From Tetragenococcus halophilus subsp. halophilus DSM 20339 (GTDB lineage Bacteria > Bacillota > Bacilli > Lactobacillales > Enterococcaceae), in assembly GCF_003841405.1 (NCBI RefSeq), contig NZ_PXYA01000002.1:124001-188000 (forward strand): a stretch of DNA of 64,000 bases, given 5' to 3'. The notes beneath the pieces were generated by a model, which had not been told where the DNA came from, made no database searches, and saw nothing but the letters and a program-made list of their open reading frames with translations. Positions 43,279 through 53,927 of this stretch are shown piece after piece; position 1 is the first letter of the stretch, and each line of letters begins with the position of its first letter. A program made the translations under genes and the position numbers.

Positions 43279-43785
43279 ACAATGCATCAGCCTAGCTTAG
43301 TTAATGAGATTTCTTTTCTCAAGAAAGTAAAAGTAATTAAGTAATTATTATCATTACCACATATACAGTTCTTGTATGTATACATAAATTTATTTAATCT
43401 TTATTTAGCAAAGAATCCACTGAAACCCATCAGAAAATAAGATATTTTACGAGGAAACTTATGAAAAGCTAAACTTTACAGGTTTCTGTTGAGTATTGCG
43501 ATTATTTTCTGACGTATGTTCTAAGTAAAGATGATGAGTTGTGATTATTGCGGATGGATTGGATTGAGCCACCTCTGCGGAGAATAGAGCCACCGTCGGC
43601 AAGCAGGTGAGCCAACAAGTTAAATGTCCTAACCTCTTTCCTAACCTCTTGTATGGTTCATTGTTGGAAGATTCTGGAGTTGTATTTTGATGGCGTCAGT
43701 CAAAGAACAATCAGTTTGAACAATATTATGAACGATTCATGATTGAAGACCTTTCTTTTCCAGAGAAACAGGCAATTGGGAGAAA

Positions 43786-44067
43786 GTGTGCAACGCGCTA
43801 CAGAAAAAGAATATCACTTTAAGCTTATTGCATCATGAGTGCACAACAGAAGCACGTGAGCACGGTAAAATCCCTTACGCTTATCGGACTTCCACGATAT
43901 TCTGCTCTCAATTCGCACCGGAAGGCTGGCATTCAAAACTGGGGCAGGCGCAGGTAGCAGATGCGATTCTTGATCGTATTGTCTATGATTCTTATAAAAT
44001 TCTAGTAGATGGTAAAGTCTCTATGAGAGAACGTCATGGTTTGGAGGCGTCTAAATGCTCCTTATAA
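43786..44067 (+). pseudogene. IstB-type helper ATPase, C-terminal fragment
   Basis: The end of an IS21 IstB protein is clear: RTSTIFCSQFAPEGWHSKLG, ADAILDRIVYDSYKILVDGK, SMRERHG. The Walker motifs are missing. Confidence 0.75.
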
Positions 44068-44252
44068 AAGTTGAAAATTGGATAGCAAATTATTTTTTTC
44101 GAATGTATTTACCTGATGAAGTGATGAACCAAATTGAAGATAAACTATTGCCCATCTGTATATGGACTGAAGAGGAGGCCTTAGATCATGACGAACTTGT
44201 CCGTTGGGCAATTGAAATTATTGATGAGCAATTTAGAAGACAAAAATTTTAG
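44055..44252 (+). CDS. Small hypothetical protein within the IS21 remnant
   Basis: This 65-residue ORF (MLLIKVENWIANYFFRMYLP, VRWAIEIIDEQFRRQKF) starts inside the last codons of the istB fragment and ends before the IS right end. Its overlap suggests it is a third gene of the element. I recognise no family; it is acidic and probably helical. Confidence 0.42.
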   Translation: MLLIKVENWIANYFFRMYLPDEVMNQIEDKLLPICIWTEEEALDHDELVRWAIEIIDEQFRRQKF

Positions 44253-44657
44253 ATAGGATCGCTGGCCATTGGAATAGTACGAAACTATTTCAATGGCTCC
44301 ATATTTCCGCATTTACTGGCTCTTTTCTCCGCCGATAGTGGCTCACAACTCCGCAGAAGCGGCTCAATGCGGCCGCAATGCTCATACAAGGGATACTTTA
44401 TTTATACTGAAATTTGCCCAAGGAAGCAAAAAAGCTAGTGATCCGTAGAAGGATCATTAGCTTGACTGGCTCTAGATTTAACGATTCAGGTGGTTCTCAA
44501 AATGGCGTTTTAACTGGTTCTATTCATTCCGACAAAGTGGTTCTTTGAGAGCGGCGTACTCCCTAATATAAATAGCTCCTTATATTTTTTATTCATCGCT
44601 TTTTCCTTCTTTAAAACAGTCATATATTCATTATAACAAAACTATTAACTTCGTTAA

Positions 44658-47309
44658 TTAAAAATTATATCTGCTTTCTCTTGTTCTAAAGGCTTCAACT
44701 CCTCCTTCTAAAATTTCACAAACTTCATCTTTTATTACTTTTCCTTCCAGACTACCATTTTTATAATAATACTTTTCTTTATTTGGATTCGGATGCTGTT
44801 GATCATGTTCATTAGCTATTATAACATTTTCACTATCACCAGTTATAACGATATTTGCATTGTGTGTAACCACGAACAGTTGTCTTTTTAATTTCTCTTT
44901 CTTAAAATATCCGACAATATCTTCAACAATTGACCGATTGTCTAAGTTATCCTCTGGTTGGTCAATTAATAAAGGACAATCTTTTTCTCCAACTTCTAAC
45001 TTTATTAGAAGTAAAATTAACGCCTTCTTTCCCTCAGACATTGTATCAAAGTTAACACCTTCATAAGTAATATTATAATCCTGTTGAATATAATTTAATT
45101 TACAAATTTCATTTAAGAAAGTACTTAAACTATATTCGCTTTTAAAGCTTTCTTTCTCCATTAAGCCTATTATATTTTTTAAAGTAACCAAAAAATCATC
45201 AGAATTTAAAGTCACCGGTTCTTCATCAAAATTAATAATATTTTTGAATCCACCTGTAGTAATTTCCTTATAATTTGTTGTTTTTGTTTTTAAATGTTTA
45301 CGGAACAATCGAGACAAATTTTCTTGGTTAACATTAGTTTCGTATTTAATAACTAATTTTCCTGAAGAAAGAACTTCCTCAGAATTAACAAAATTTTCCC
45401 ATTTAACCAATTCACAGATTTCGTTTACATTTTTATTAATCTTTTTAGTAACTGATTTTATTTCACTATTATTATCTTGTCTTTTTCTTAGATTATTTCT
45501 TTCAGCAAGTAAATCATCATTTAGCTTTTTTAAAGATGGAGTTTTTTCGATGCTTTCATAATACTTCTCCATCAGGCTATCAGATTCTACTTTTTCAATT
45601 TCTTCTGTAAATCCATTTTTAGCAATTGTTAATTCTTTTTCTAATTTTTTTATAGAATTCTTATATGTTGAATTTATCGTTTTTAATTCATCTTCAAGAG
45701 TCGGAAAATTTCTTTTTAAAAAGACAATTGAGCTTTCTGAAAGATTCTTACTAAATCCAATTATATCCACTTCCTGAACTTCTTTTATTTTTTCTAATTT
45801 TGTGTCAAGTTCGCTTATATTTTCTTTTTTTTCCTCAATTTGCTTAACAAACTTCTGGATATAAGACTTCTGATCTTCAGTAAATGTCACTGTATTTTCG
45901 TTTATTTTTGTTTTTATTTCTTCAATATTCTTTTCTAACTCTTCTTCTTCCTGCAATACTTTGTTATCATTGTGTAGCATTTCAAGACTTTTTTTATTCT
46001 TTAATAATTCAGTAACACCCTCGTTTAAAGCAGATTTGTTTAAACCTAACTCTTTATAAATATTATTTATGGTATTCAAATTAGTAATAGTTTCGTTGAT
46101 AAAATTGTTACGTAAATTTCTATCACGCGCAATTTGTTGTAAACTATCTTGATAAAAATATTCAATTATTATATTTTCAACTGGGTTACCATTCCTATAA
46201 TAAAGTTTCGTATCATCCATCTTACTTTCTATAAGTTTATTATAGTTTTCATTTCCTCCCTTTATATCTTCTTGATAACCAGCTTTTTTTCCTATTATAG
46301 ATAAAAGTAAAGATTTTCCACTAGAACGCCCTCCTATAATAACATTCATATCATCATTAAAATACACAGTTTGTTCGTTAAATTCTTTTGCCGGAAGTTT
46401 TACATGACTAATTATTTTAGATTCAACTTTGGTAGATGGTTTATTTGCTTGGATTCTCACTCTATAAAAGGGCTCATAAACGATACTTTTTAATCCTTCA
46501 AAAGTTAAATCTGCTTTGATCCAAGTTGATTTTTCTTTAGGATAATTATTAAAGGTTTTAAAATCATGAGCATCAGTTCCTGAAACACAAGGTATAGATC
46601 TTCCATAATATTTAGGGACCTTATTTAAATAGTGATCAATGTCATTTTTCGAAGTAGTTTGTATTATACTAACTGATTTATTCATAAAACCACGATTATG
46701 TTCAAAAGCGGTCCCTATATTTGGAGATAACCCATCGTCCCCATTTGGAATCATAATTAAAGTCTTGCTCTTGTATCCTTCTCCCGACGATTTCTTTAAA
46801 GCGCTTTCCATATCTTTATAAGTAGGAACGTATGAGAACTGGTCTTTTTCAATTATCTCATTTAAGTTATCTTTAAAATTCAACTCACTTCCATCTGACT
46901 TTTCTACTCTTAAATTTGATAAAAATTTTTCTAATTCGCCTTGAGTAGAGTTTTCTGGAAAAATAACATGAACGTTTACATGTCTATGAGAGCCTTTATT
47001 TTTACTTTTAGAAACTAAACCTGCCACCCTCAATTCAATATTAGGAAATAATATAATAGAATTATCTAGACCAAAGTTATTCCTATTTTCATTGAGGAAC
47101 AAATAATTTTCTACTGAAAAATAATCAGTAATCCCAAAGCATTTAATCCCACTATCATTTAATTTTTTACAGTATTCTTTCCATATTTTACTATTTTTAC
47201 TTTCACTAACCTTATTTCCATCACTATCTTCAAAATTATCATGTAATTTAGTATTTGGTGTATGTATATGTAAATCCCATCGATTCCATTCAGAACCTCT
47301 TCTCTCCAT
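44658..47309 (-). CDS. TrlF-type PHP-domain and SMC-like ATPase
   Basis: This 883-residue protein joins a PHP phosphoesterase domain (about 1-285: WDLHIHTPNT, FGITDYFS, HVNVHVIF, VSGTDAHDF) to an ABC/SMC-type ATPase. Walker A is GGRSSGKS at 326-333. A long coiled coil spans about 430-640. The signature region TMSEGKKALILLLIKLEV, Walker B PLLIDQPEDNLDN and H-loop VVTHNANI follow. This is the TrlF-family layout, seen in mobile and defence-rich regions and suspected of acting on invading nucleic acid. It stands alone beside an IS21 remnant. Function is inferred from the domains. Confidence 0.8.
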   Translation of the reverse strand: MERRGSEWNRWDLHIHTPNTKLHDNFEDSDGNKVSESKNSKIWKEYCKKLNDSGIKCFGITDYFSVENYLFLNENRNNFGLDNSIILFPNIELRVAGLVSKSKNKGSHRHVNVHVIFPENSTQGELEKFLSNLRVEKSDGSELNFKDNLNEIIEKDQFSYVPTYKDMESALKKSSGEGYKSKTLIMIPNGDDGLSPNIGTAFEHNRGFMNKSVSIIQTTSKNDIDHYLNKVPKYYGRSIPCVSGTDAHDFKTFNNYPKEKSTWIKADLTFEGLKSIVYEPFYRVRIQANKPSTKVESKIISHVKLPAKEFNEQTVYFNDDMNVIIGGRSSGKSLLLSIIGKKAGYQEDIKGGNENYNKLIESKMDDTKLYYRNGNPVENIIIEYFYQDSLQQIARDRNLRNNFINETITNLNTINNIYKELGLNKSALNEGVTELLKNKKSLEMLHNDNKVLQEEEELEKNIEEIKTKINENTVTFTEDQKSYIQKFVKQIEEKKENISELDTKLEKIKEVQEVDIIGFSKNLSESSIVFLKRNFPTLEDELKTINSTYKNSIKKLEKELTIAKNGFTEEIEKVESDSLMEKYYESIEKTPSLKKLNDDLLAERNNLRKRQDNNSEIKSVTKKINKNVNEICELVKWENFVNSEEVLSSGKLVIKYETNVNQENLSRLFRKHLKTKTTNYKEITTGGFKNIINFDEEPVTLNSDDFLVTLKNIIGLMEKESFKSEYSLSTFLNEICKLNYIQQDYNITYEGVNFDTMSEGKKALILLLIKLEVGEKDCPLLIDQPEDNLDNRSIVEDIVGYFKKEKLKRQLFVVTHNANIVITGDSENVIIANEHDQQHPNPNKEKYYYKNGSLEGKVIKDEVCEILEGGVEAFRTRESRYNF

Positions 47310-47711
47310 TAAAAATCACTCCTAATTAATTCTTCTTTTTTGTTGTTCTCATTACTTGTCATTAGAATAATTATTTTTACATTATAATCAACGTTTCAAT
47401 AGTTGATTTGGTAGAACTAACTTATTACACACCTCATTTTTTGGCGTTAGACTAAAATTGTGGAAATACTTTTGTATAACGTATCCAATAATATTGCTAC
47501 AAAGGAGATCAGGCTATTGCAAACAATACAAATAAAATTTAACCTTCAAATTAACGAATATGGCAAAATGTGCTTTCTTTAGTACGTGGAATAAGATTGC
47601 AAGACAAACGTGTATAATAGAATAAAATAGTTCCCTAAGTTACTAAACTAAATGTGCAACAACACCAAAAATTTATTTTATATTGCCTTGTTAAAACGTT
47701 ATACTAAACAA
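47310..47711. other. Intergenic region of about 400 bases
   Basis: AT-rich. The one point of note is AAAGGAG at about 47501 followed by a TTG-started plus-strand run of about 21 codons (QTIQIKFNLQINEYGKM) that stops; it might be a lost gene's start. Otherwise nothing is seen. Confidence 0.35.
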
Positions 47712-48445
47712 TTATATACTATAAATAATTTTTCCATTTTCAGCAATTATAATTATTTCACCGTTTCCATCTAAAATATTAACCGGTTTTCCTCCAGTTT
47801 GGAGACTGACTTCACTAGCTCCATCTAGGAAATCATCAAAATAGCCTTCGTTCCCATCACAAGAAATATAAAGATTTAAATTTTGAATAGTAGCAGATAT
47901 TTCAGGAATGAAGTATATCTTTTCACCATCGTCTTCGATAGAACATCCTAAATATTGAGCTTTGGCTTGAATACTATCAGAAGTGTCTAAATCTTCGTAA
48001 GGAATTGTTCCTAAACTTACTTCGCTTTTCACTTCATTCTCTGTAATATCTTCTTCTGTAGTTTCTACTGTATCTATATTGTCTGTTTCTGATATTTCAT
48101 TACTAGTTGACCCTTCTGTATAATACGAGTCTGTATTAGTAGATTCAGCTTGACTACCAGCTCATTCCATTGTTTTCGTCAGGAGGAAGCGAAGCACTAT
48201 AAAAAAACCTAGACTAGCGAAAGTGAAAATAATGGAAAATATCATGATAGCAATAATAAGCATGCCTCTATTAAAAACAGAAGGTAACTCTTCCCACATT
48301 GTTTCATTATCTTGTTCTTTACGAAAACATCTACACTGCCCAGTAATCCATATACCACAAGCTGTAAAACTATACCTAAAATAGTTACTGTTTCATTTGA
48401 TCCAAAAAATCTAGCACAAAAATCTCCTGTATAATAATATCATGC
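47712..48445 (-). pseudogene. Decayed membrane-anchored protein
   Basis: The open part (47712-48032, 106 residues, with LGCSIEDDGEKIYFIPEISA and LDGNGEIIIIAENGKIIY) is the extracytoplasmic end. In the same frame it extends upstream through a Ser/Thr/Glu-rich linker (NTDSYYTEGSTSNEISETDN) to an in-frame TGA near 48160. Beyond that come a transmembrane segment (MLIIAIMIFSIIFTFASLGF) and, in another frame, a second one (ETVTILGIVLQLVVYGLLGS) near 48360. The gene thus carries a nonsense codon and a frameshift. The family is unknown. Confidence 0.5.
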
Positions 48446-48621
48446 TTATGTGCTTGTCATTTTATTATACAAGAGGTTACGTTATTTAGTTTGCCGACTC
48501 TCCCTTTCGCAGAAGACGTCTCTATTTTTCTCAGTGACTAGCATACAGCTCTGCAGAAGTGACAGAATAATCAATAATTGTATTTCTTTTAATTATAAAA
48601 TGCCCACCTTTCTTGCTTAAA

Positions 48622-49410
48622 CTAGCAGTAATCCGTTAAGATATCTCCTAGAGCGTTATACATATCTTTAAATATTTGATGAATTTTAGTAAGCCAAGAA
48701 AAATATATGTTTATATCTAGAGTAACGTTTTCAGAAAGTTCATCAGTAGTAGTACCTTTTTTAAACGCATCGCCCTCAGTAGATTCTTTTTCCATTTGTG
48801 AAGAACTGTTATAAAAAAATGTGTCGAAATTAGTACTAAAAGGATATCTAAAAGATGTTACATCTTTAGTGTTATTGTATATATGAGTAATGAATTTTTT
48901 CACGATGTTCATGTCTTCAATATAATTTAGCCAACAATCCATGTCATCTTTTTCATTTATTTTTTCCATTTTAGCAATAGTTTCATCACAAAGTTTATTT
49001 ATTGAATGTGTGTTTTTAAATTCAAATTTTAATTTATTGTGGTCTTGTTCTCCTTCTAAACGCTGTATAATTATATTTAACGCTCCCAGTATACCTTTCA
49101 GATAACATTCAACTCCATGAATCGTATTAAAAATAACGGGAAACATCCAACCATCAGATTTTTGTGATGTGTTAGTATGTAATAATTCCCATAAAACATA
49201 GTATTGAGGCTCAAAGTATGCGTCACCCATAGCACAAAACTGTTCAAAACTAGTTTCTTTGTCAAAGCGCCAATTTAAATATGCAGTTTCCCCAATCTCT
49301 TTACCTTGAGTAAAAAAACCTGGTGTAGAATCAAAGTTTGCTTTCTCAATTCTTTTTGTTTCTTTACTAATTTCTTCGTTTATTCGTTTGCTGATTTCTT
49401 TACTGTCCAT
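48622..49410 (-). CDS. Hypothetical protein, possible HEPN fold
   Basis: This 262-residue soluble, helical protein has IFNTIHGVECYLKGILGALN (about 93-112) and then KNTHSINKLCDE (about 132-143). This pairing recalls HEPN-type proteins (H..E..LK ... H.I..L), but no R-x4-H RNase motif is evident. The start follows weak ribosome sites and the gene sits between the capsule cluster and the decayed membrane gene. Function unknown. Confidence 0.5.
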   Translation of the reverse strand: MDSKEISKRINEEISKETKRIEKANFDSTPGFFTQGKEIGETAYLNWRFDKETSFEQFCAMGDAYFEPQYYVLWELLHTNTSQKSDGWMFPVIFNTIHGVECYLKGILGALNIIIQRLEGEQDHNKLKFEFKNTHSINKLCDETIAKMEKINEKDDMDCWLNYIEDMNIVKKFITHIYNNTKDVTSFRYPFSTNFDTFFYNSSSQMEKESTEGDAFKKGTTTDELSENVTLDINIYFSWLTKIHQIFKDMYNALGDILTDYC

Positions 49411-49495
49411 TATCTTTCACTCTCCATAACATATTTTCTAAATTTATAATTCCTCAGGCAAAAATATTTTGTAAAAATTTTTGCCTTTGTACTCT

Positions 49496-50662
49496 CTAAT
49501 TCTTCCCAAAAATATCTCTCGTATACACTTTATCTTTAACATCAGCTAATTCTTCTTCCATACGATTAGATACAATCACATTAGATACTGTTTTAAATTC
49601 ATCAAAATCTTTAATGACTTTAGAATTAAAAAAATCATCTTCATCTAACGAAGGTTCAAAAACAACAACTTCAATACCTTTGGCTTTAATACGCTTCATA
49701 ATTCCCTGAATCGCCGATTGACGAAAATTATCCGAATTAGCTTTCATTGTTAACCGATAGATACCGACAACTTCCGGATCTTTTGCGATAATTTGATCAG
49801 CAACAAAGTCTTTTCTTGTACGATTTGCATCTACAATTGCCGTCATAATATTTTGCGGTACCTCTGTATAATTTGCTAGTAGTTGTTTTGTATCTTTTGG
49901 CAAGCAATATCCACCATACCCAAAAGAAGGGTTATTATAATGGCTACCGATCCTAGGGTCCAAGCTAACTCCTTCAATAATTTCTTTTGTGTCCAAACCT
50001 CTTGATTCAGCATAAGTATCTAATTCATTAAAATACGCCACACGCATAGCTAAATACGTGTTCGAAAATAGTTTAATTGCTTCAGCCTCTGTAGAATGAG
50101 TTAATAAAACTTCTACGCTTTCCTTAAAGACATTTTCTTTAAACATTTCCGCTATTTCACGTCCACGATCCGAATCTTCGCCCACAATAATACGAGAAGG
50201 ATACAAATTATCAAACAATGCTTTACCTTCACGTAAGAATTCTGGTGAAAATATAATATTATCTGTACCAAATTTTACTTTTGCATCTAAAGTATAACCA
50301 ACTGGCACTGTCGATTTAATGATGAAAGTAACATCAGGTCGAATCTTTAACGCCTTCATAATCACGTCTTCCACTGTTGATGTATTAAAATAATTTCTCT
50401 TTTCATCATAATCCGTTGGTGTAGCAATAATTAGATAATCAGCAAACTTTACCGCGTCTTCAAAATCACTTGTAAATTCAATATTTAAATCATCACGCTT
50501 TAAAAATTCGTGTACTTCTTGATCTTCTAACAACGAGTTCCTCTGTTGAAGCATTTCTACCTTCTCTTCAACAATATCGTAAGCTTTCACTTTTTCTTTT
50601 TGACTAAGTAACAAAGCATTAGCTAAACCAACGTATCCTAACCCAAAAACTGAAACTTTCAT
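49496..50662 (-). CDS. ugd: UDP-glucose 6-dehydrogenase
   Basis: This 388-residue protein has the NAD loop [28 protein letters not shown], the EFLREGKAL segment and the catalytic Cys in [14 protein letters not shown] (about 255). It oxidises UDP-glucose to UDP-glucuronate for capsule synthesis. GGAGGTAATT precedes the ATG at 50662. The neighbouring gene encodes the epimerase that uses its product. Confidence 0.92.
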   Translation of the reverse strand: MKVSVFGLGYVGLANALLLSQKEKVKAYDIVEEKVEMLQQRNSLLEDQEVHEFLKRDDLNIEFTSDFEDAVKFADYLIIATPTDYDEKRNYFNTSTVEDVIMKALKIRPDVTFIIKSTVPVGYTLDAKVKFGTDNIIFSPEFLREGKALFDNLYPSRIIVGEDSDRGREIAEMFKENVFKESVEVLLTHSTEAEAIKLFSNTYLAMRVAYFNELDTYAESRGLDTKEIIEGVSLDPRIGSHYNNPSFGYGGYCLPKDTKQLLANYTEVPQNIMTAIVDANRTRKDFVADQIIAKDPEVVGIYRLTMKANSDNFRQSAIQGIMKRIKAKGIEVVVFEPSLDEDDFFNSKVIKDFDEFKTVSNVIVSNRMEEELADVKDKVYTRDIFGKN

Positions 50663-50681
50663 AATTACCTCCATATATAAA

Positions 50682-51689
50682 TTAAACTTGGTAGTATTCT
50701 TTGTACCAATCTACAAACTTTTGTAGCCCAATTTCAATAGACGTACTAGGTTTAAATTTAATATCTCTTTCTAAATCACTTACATCAGCATAGGTTCTCA
50801 TTACATCCCCCGGCTGCATATCCATATAAATTTTCTCGGCTTCTTTACCTAAGGCAATTTCCAACGCATTGATAAACCGCATTAAAGGAATTGGATTATT
50901 ATTTCCAATATTATAGATTTTATATGGAGCAAAGCTCGTGCTCAAATCGTTTTCACTTTCATTCCAGTCAGAGTTAGCTTCCGGCGCCAATAGTATTAGC
51001 TTTTCAATTCCTTCTACGATATCATCAACGTATGTAAAGTCCCTTTCCATTTTTCCATGATTAAATACTTTAATTGGCTTTTCAGATAAGATATTTTGCG
51101 TAAAAGAAAAATAAGCCATGTCAGGTCTACCGTAAGGCCCGTAAACAGTGAAAAACCTTAGTCCAGTAGTCGGGATACCGTATAAATGACTATAAGTATG
51201 TGCCATCAGTTCATTAGATTTTTTTGTTGCTGCATACAAAGAAACCGGATGGTCCACATTATGATCAGTCGAAAATGGTACTACTTTGTTCCCACCATAA
51301 ACCGAGCTTGAAGAAGCATAAAGTAAATGTTTTACTGGAAAATTCCGACATGCTTCTAAAATATTCATGAATCCAACTAAATTTGAATCTACATAAGCAT
51401 ACGGATTTTCAATTGAATAACGTACTCCAGCTTGAGCAGCCAAATTAACGACATATTCAGGTTTATATTTTTCAAAAATAGTATCCACATCTGCTTTATC
51501 TTTTAAATCTAATTTATGAAATGTAAAACCATCTATCTCTTTCAAAATATCCAAACGAGATATTTTTAAATCCTGTTCATAATAGTCGTTAAGATTATCA
51601 ACCCCTATAACTTCGTTTCCTTTTTCTAAAATTGCTTTACTTAAATGAAAGCCTATAAAACCTGCTGCTCCTGTAACTAGAATTTTCAT
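50682..51689 (-). CDS. UDP-glucuronate 4-epimerase
   Basis: This 335-residue extended SDR has [47 protein letters not shown] and the SSSSVYG / [13 protein letters not shown] catalytic region. The QAGVRYS motif is typical of UDP-GlcA epimerases that make UDP-galacturonate. It lies immediately upstream of ugd in the same direction. Confidence 0.9.
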   Translation of the reverse strand: MKILVTGAAGFIGFHLSKAILEKGNEVIGVDNLNDYYEQDLKISRLDILKEIDGFTFHKLDLKDKADVDTIFEKYKPEYVVNLAAQAGVRYSIENPYAYVDSNLVGFMNILEACRNFPVKHLLYASSSSVYGGNKVVPFSTDHNVDHPVSLYAATKKSNELMAHTYSHLYGIPTTGLRFFTVYGPYGRPDMAYFSFTQNILSEKPIKVFNHGKMERDFTYVDDIVEGIEKLILLAPEANSDWNESENDLSTSFAPYKIYNIGNNNPIPLMRFINALEIALGKEAEKIYMDMQPGDVMRTYADVSDLERDIKFKPSTSIEIGLQKFVDWYKEYYQV

Positions 51690-51810
51690 TATAAATCCTT
51701 CCTTATAAATTATACTTAAAAATTAACTTAAAACTACAATTGAAATACCTTATTTTTCCATAATGTAATAGTCGGGTTTTATAAAAAATAAGACACTTAA
51801 AAGAAAATAG

Positions 51811-53235
51811 CTAATTTTTAACAATCTTTTTCTTTATGACGTCATAAATTGGATTAACATTTAAAATTGCCGTAACTCCAAAATAAATAGTCACACCGAT
51901 TAATATTTGAAATAAAGTAGTAATAACGTTGGCTGTCAGACTATTTGTTGTAAAATAAATTACCAACCACATTGATAAGCCTGCAATAATATATTTACTT
52001 ATCTTAATATAATCAAATTTAAAAGTTGTCTCTTTTAATAAACCTTTGAAACGTAACGCTGACATTACAATATATCCTCCATTGATACCTATAACAGCTC
52101 CGTATACCCCAATTAATGGAATCAAAGACACAGTTAAAACAGAGGTGATTACAGCTCCAATGAAAACCGAAATATTATATTCTTTCATCTCTTTTTTTGG
52201 GATTAGGTATTGTGTTGCTACTGCCATTTGAAAAGATTGAAAGACAATAACTGGTGCCATCCAAGGTAGTATATATTTCATATTTGCAAACTCACTACCG
52301 AAAAACCAATCAATCATCTGATTACTAATAGCAATCACTCCAAACATAATAGCTATAGTAAAAAATAACTGGAGATGTAAAGATTTTTCCAAAAGATTAA
52401 TCATCCCGCTTTCATCATCTTCGCTAAACAAAGCACTCATTCTAGGAATCATTACAGTATTCATGACATTAACTATGTTTCCAGAAACTGTCATCAACGT
52501 CACAGAATTAGAATAATATCCGACAACCCCCATCGTTGCCATCAAACCTAAAATCGTTGTCGTAGAATTTTTAAGTACAGTATCCGCCAATTTCGCAGTA
52601 AAAAATTCTAATGAAGGCTTAAGATGTGATAAACAAGCTTTAATCGATACCGGACGCCAATCAATATATTTTTTCAGCGATATCCATAAGCTCATTTGAG
52701 AAATTAACATGCTTAACGAAGTAATAAGAAAATATAGTAACAAATCATCAGAATCATTAATCAAAAAAAGTATCAAAATAAAACTTATAATTTTGACTAT
52801 AAAGTTTCTTATAGTTATTTTTTTAAAATTTTCAATACCTGAAAAAAACCAAGTAATATCAAAAAAACAACTAAAAACTGTCAAGCCGCTTACCAAAAAA
52901 AGAACAGGAAAATCCGTAAAAAAGGCGAGGATAACAAATACTAAGAGAGACCCTAACGAAAAGAAAGAATTAAAGAATTGTAATTCCCAAAACTTTTCTG
53001 ATAACTTTTTTCTATCTCGTTGGACTATAGAAATTTCTCGAACTCCGTAATTCGCCATTCCTAATCTTCCTACTAGAATAAAGTAAGCAGCTATCGAAGT
53101 TATGTAATTATAGGTCCCCAAACCGCTCGGACCTAATGCATCTGAAACTATTGGTATCGTGACAACAGGTAAGAAGATAATCAAAATTTGATACGATACC
53201 TGATACATAAAATTTATAATAATTTTTCGTTGCAT
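51811..53235 (-). CDS. wzx: Polysaccharide flippase Wzx
   Basis: This 474-residue hydrophobic protein has about 12-14 membrane segments and the MATE/RfbX-type start (VSYQILIIFLPVVTIPIVSD, ALGPSGLGTYNYITSIAAYF). It should flip the lipid-linked repeat unit to the outer face for Wzy. The start MQRKI at 53235 follows GGAAGG. Confidence 0.9.
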   Translation of the reverse strand: MQRKIIINFMYQVSYQILIIFLPVVTIPIVSDALGPSGLGTYNYITSIAAYFILVGRLGMANYGVREISIVQRDRKKLSEKFWELQFFNSFFSLGSLLVFVILAFFTDFPVLFLVSGLTVFSCFFDITWFFSGIENFKKITIRNFIVKIISFILILFLINDSDDLLLYFLITSLSMLISQMSLWISLKKYIDWRPVSIKACLSHLKPSLEFFTAKLADTVLKNSTTTILGLMATMGVVGYYSNSVTLMTVSGNIVNVMNTVMIPRMSALFSEDDESGMINLLEKSLHLQLFFTIAIMFGVIAISNQMIDWFFGSEFANMKYILPWMAPVIVFQSFQMAVATQYLIPKKEMKEYNISVFIGAVITSVLTVSLIPLIGVYGAVIGINGGYIVMSALRFKGLLKETTFKFDYIKISKYIIAGLSMWLVIYFTTNSLTANVITTLFQILIGVTIYFGVTAILNVNPIYDVIKKKIVKN

Positions 53236-53297
53236 AAAGTAACCTTCCATCAAATATTTCCTATTAATAAAAACTATTAATTTAAATCAAAAGTTAG

Positions 53298-53927
53298 TTA
53301 ACCACTTTTGCTTTTTTGTTGATAACCAACTTGTTCCATGACTTGAAGGGTCCTCGCCAAGGCTGTTCTTCCCTTTACTATCTTCTCTTTATCATCATAA
53401 TTCAACCTATTACTATCTTGTCTTTGATGGGAGCGCAGGATTAATTCCTCATTGTTGATATCAGTTAAAAAAATTGTATGTGGCAGCTTTTTGTCTTTAA
53501 GCAAACCTAGATAATCAAACTCGTTTAGCGCACTATAATAAATAGACCAAATAGCTTGGAATAACCCCTGGTCCCAAATATATTCATTTTTATCGACAGA
53601 ACAATTCCTATTCTGATAAGAAATTAAATACCAATTACTTAAAACTGAATATAAATTTATTTTTGAATCTTGTTTTGAAGCAATTATTATCTTCGTATCC
53701 CTTATAAAACTATTAGGAGAATCAATAAATAATAAAAATCCACATTTTATTTTTCTTAGCTGTCTTTGAATAGTTCCTTTAGGTAAGCGCTCATTAACAT
53801 TAATACAGTTTGTTTTTTTATTAACCAATTGTTTAACCAAAGTGGTCTTACCTGAAGCTGGCATCCCAACCACTTCACTGAAATTTTTTTTATTAAAGTA
53901 AACTTGAGAGTTTAAAATAAACATCAT
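53298..53927 (-). CDS. P-loop kinase-like protein of the capsule cluster
   Basis: This 209-residue P-loop NTPase has Walker A VVGMPASGKTTLVKQ and a LID-like basic stretch later (RSHQRQDSNRLNYDD). It begins inside the 3' end of the preceding kinase gene (35-base overlap). Such proteins occur in capsule loci beside nucleotidyltransferase-kinase fusions; the substrate is unknown. Confidence 0.68.
   Translation of the reverse strand: MMFILNSQVYFNKKNFSEVVGMPASGKTTLVKQLVNKKTNCINVNERLPKGTIQRQLRKIKCGFLLFIDSPNSFIRDTKIIIASKQDSKINLYSVLSNWYLISYQNRNCSVDKNEYIWDQGLFQAIWSIYYSALNEFDYLGLLKDKKLPHTIFLTDINNEELILRSHQRQDSNRLNYDDKEKIVKGRTALARTLQVMEQVGYQQKSKSG

Larger units (their letters stand above)
43565..44366 (+). 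mobile_element. IS21-family deletion derivative
   Basis: The left end has repeated TGAGCCAC, TCTGCGGAG, TAGAGCCAC units (43565-43613). The right end, inverted, has TGAGCCGC, TCTGCGGAG, TGAGCCAC and AGAGCCAG units (44310-44366). Inside are an IstA start (KILELYFDGVSQRTIS near 43665), then IstB C-terminal sequence and a small ORF, so the transposase and most of the helper are deleted. A second, different set of such repeats at about 44460-44550 marks the end of another IS21-like copy. Confidence 0.65.
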
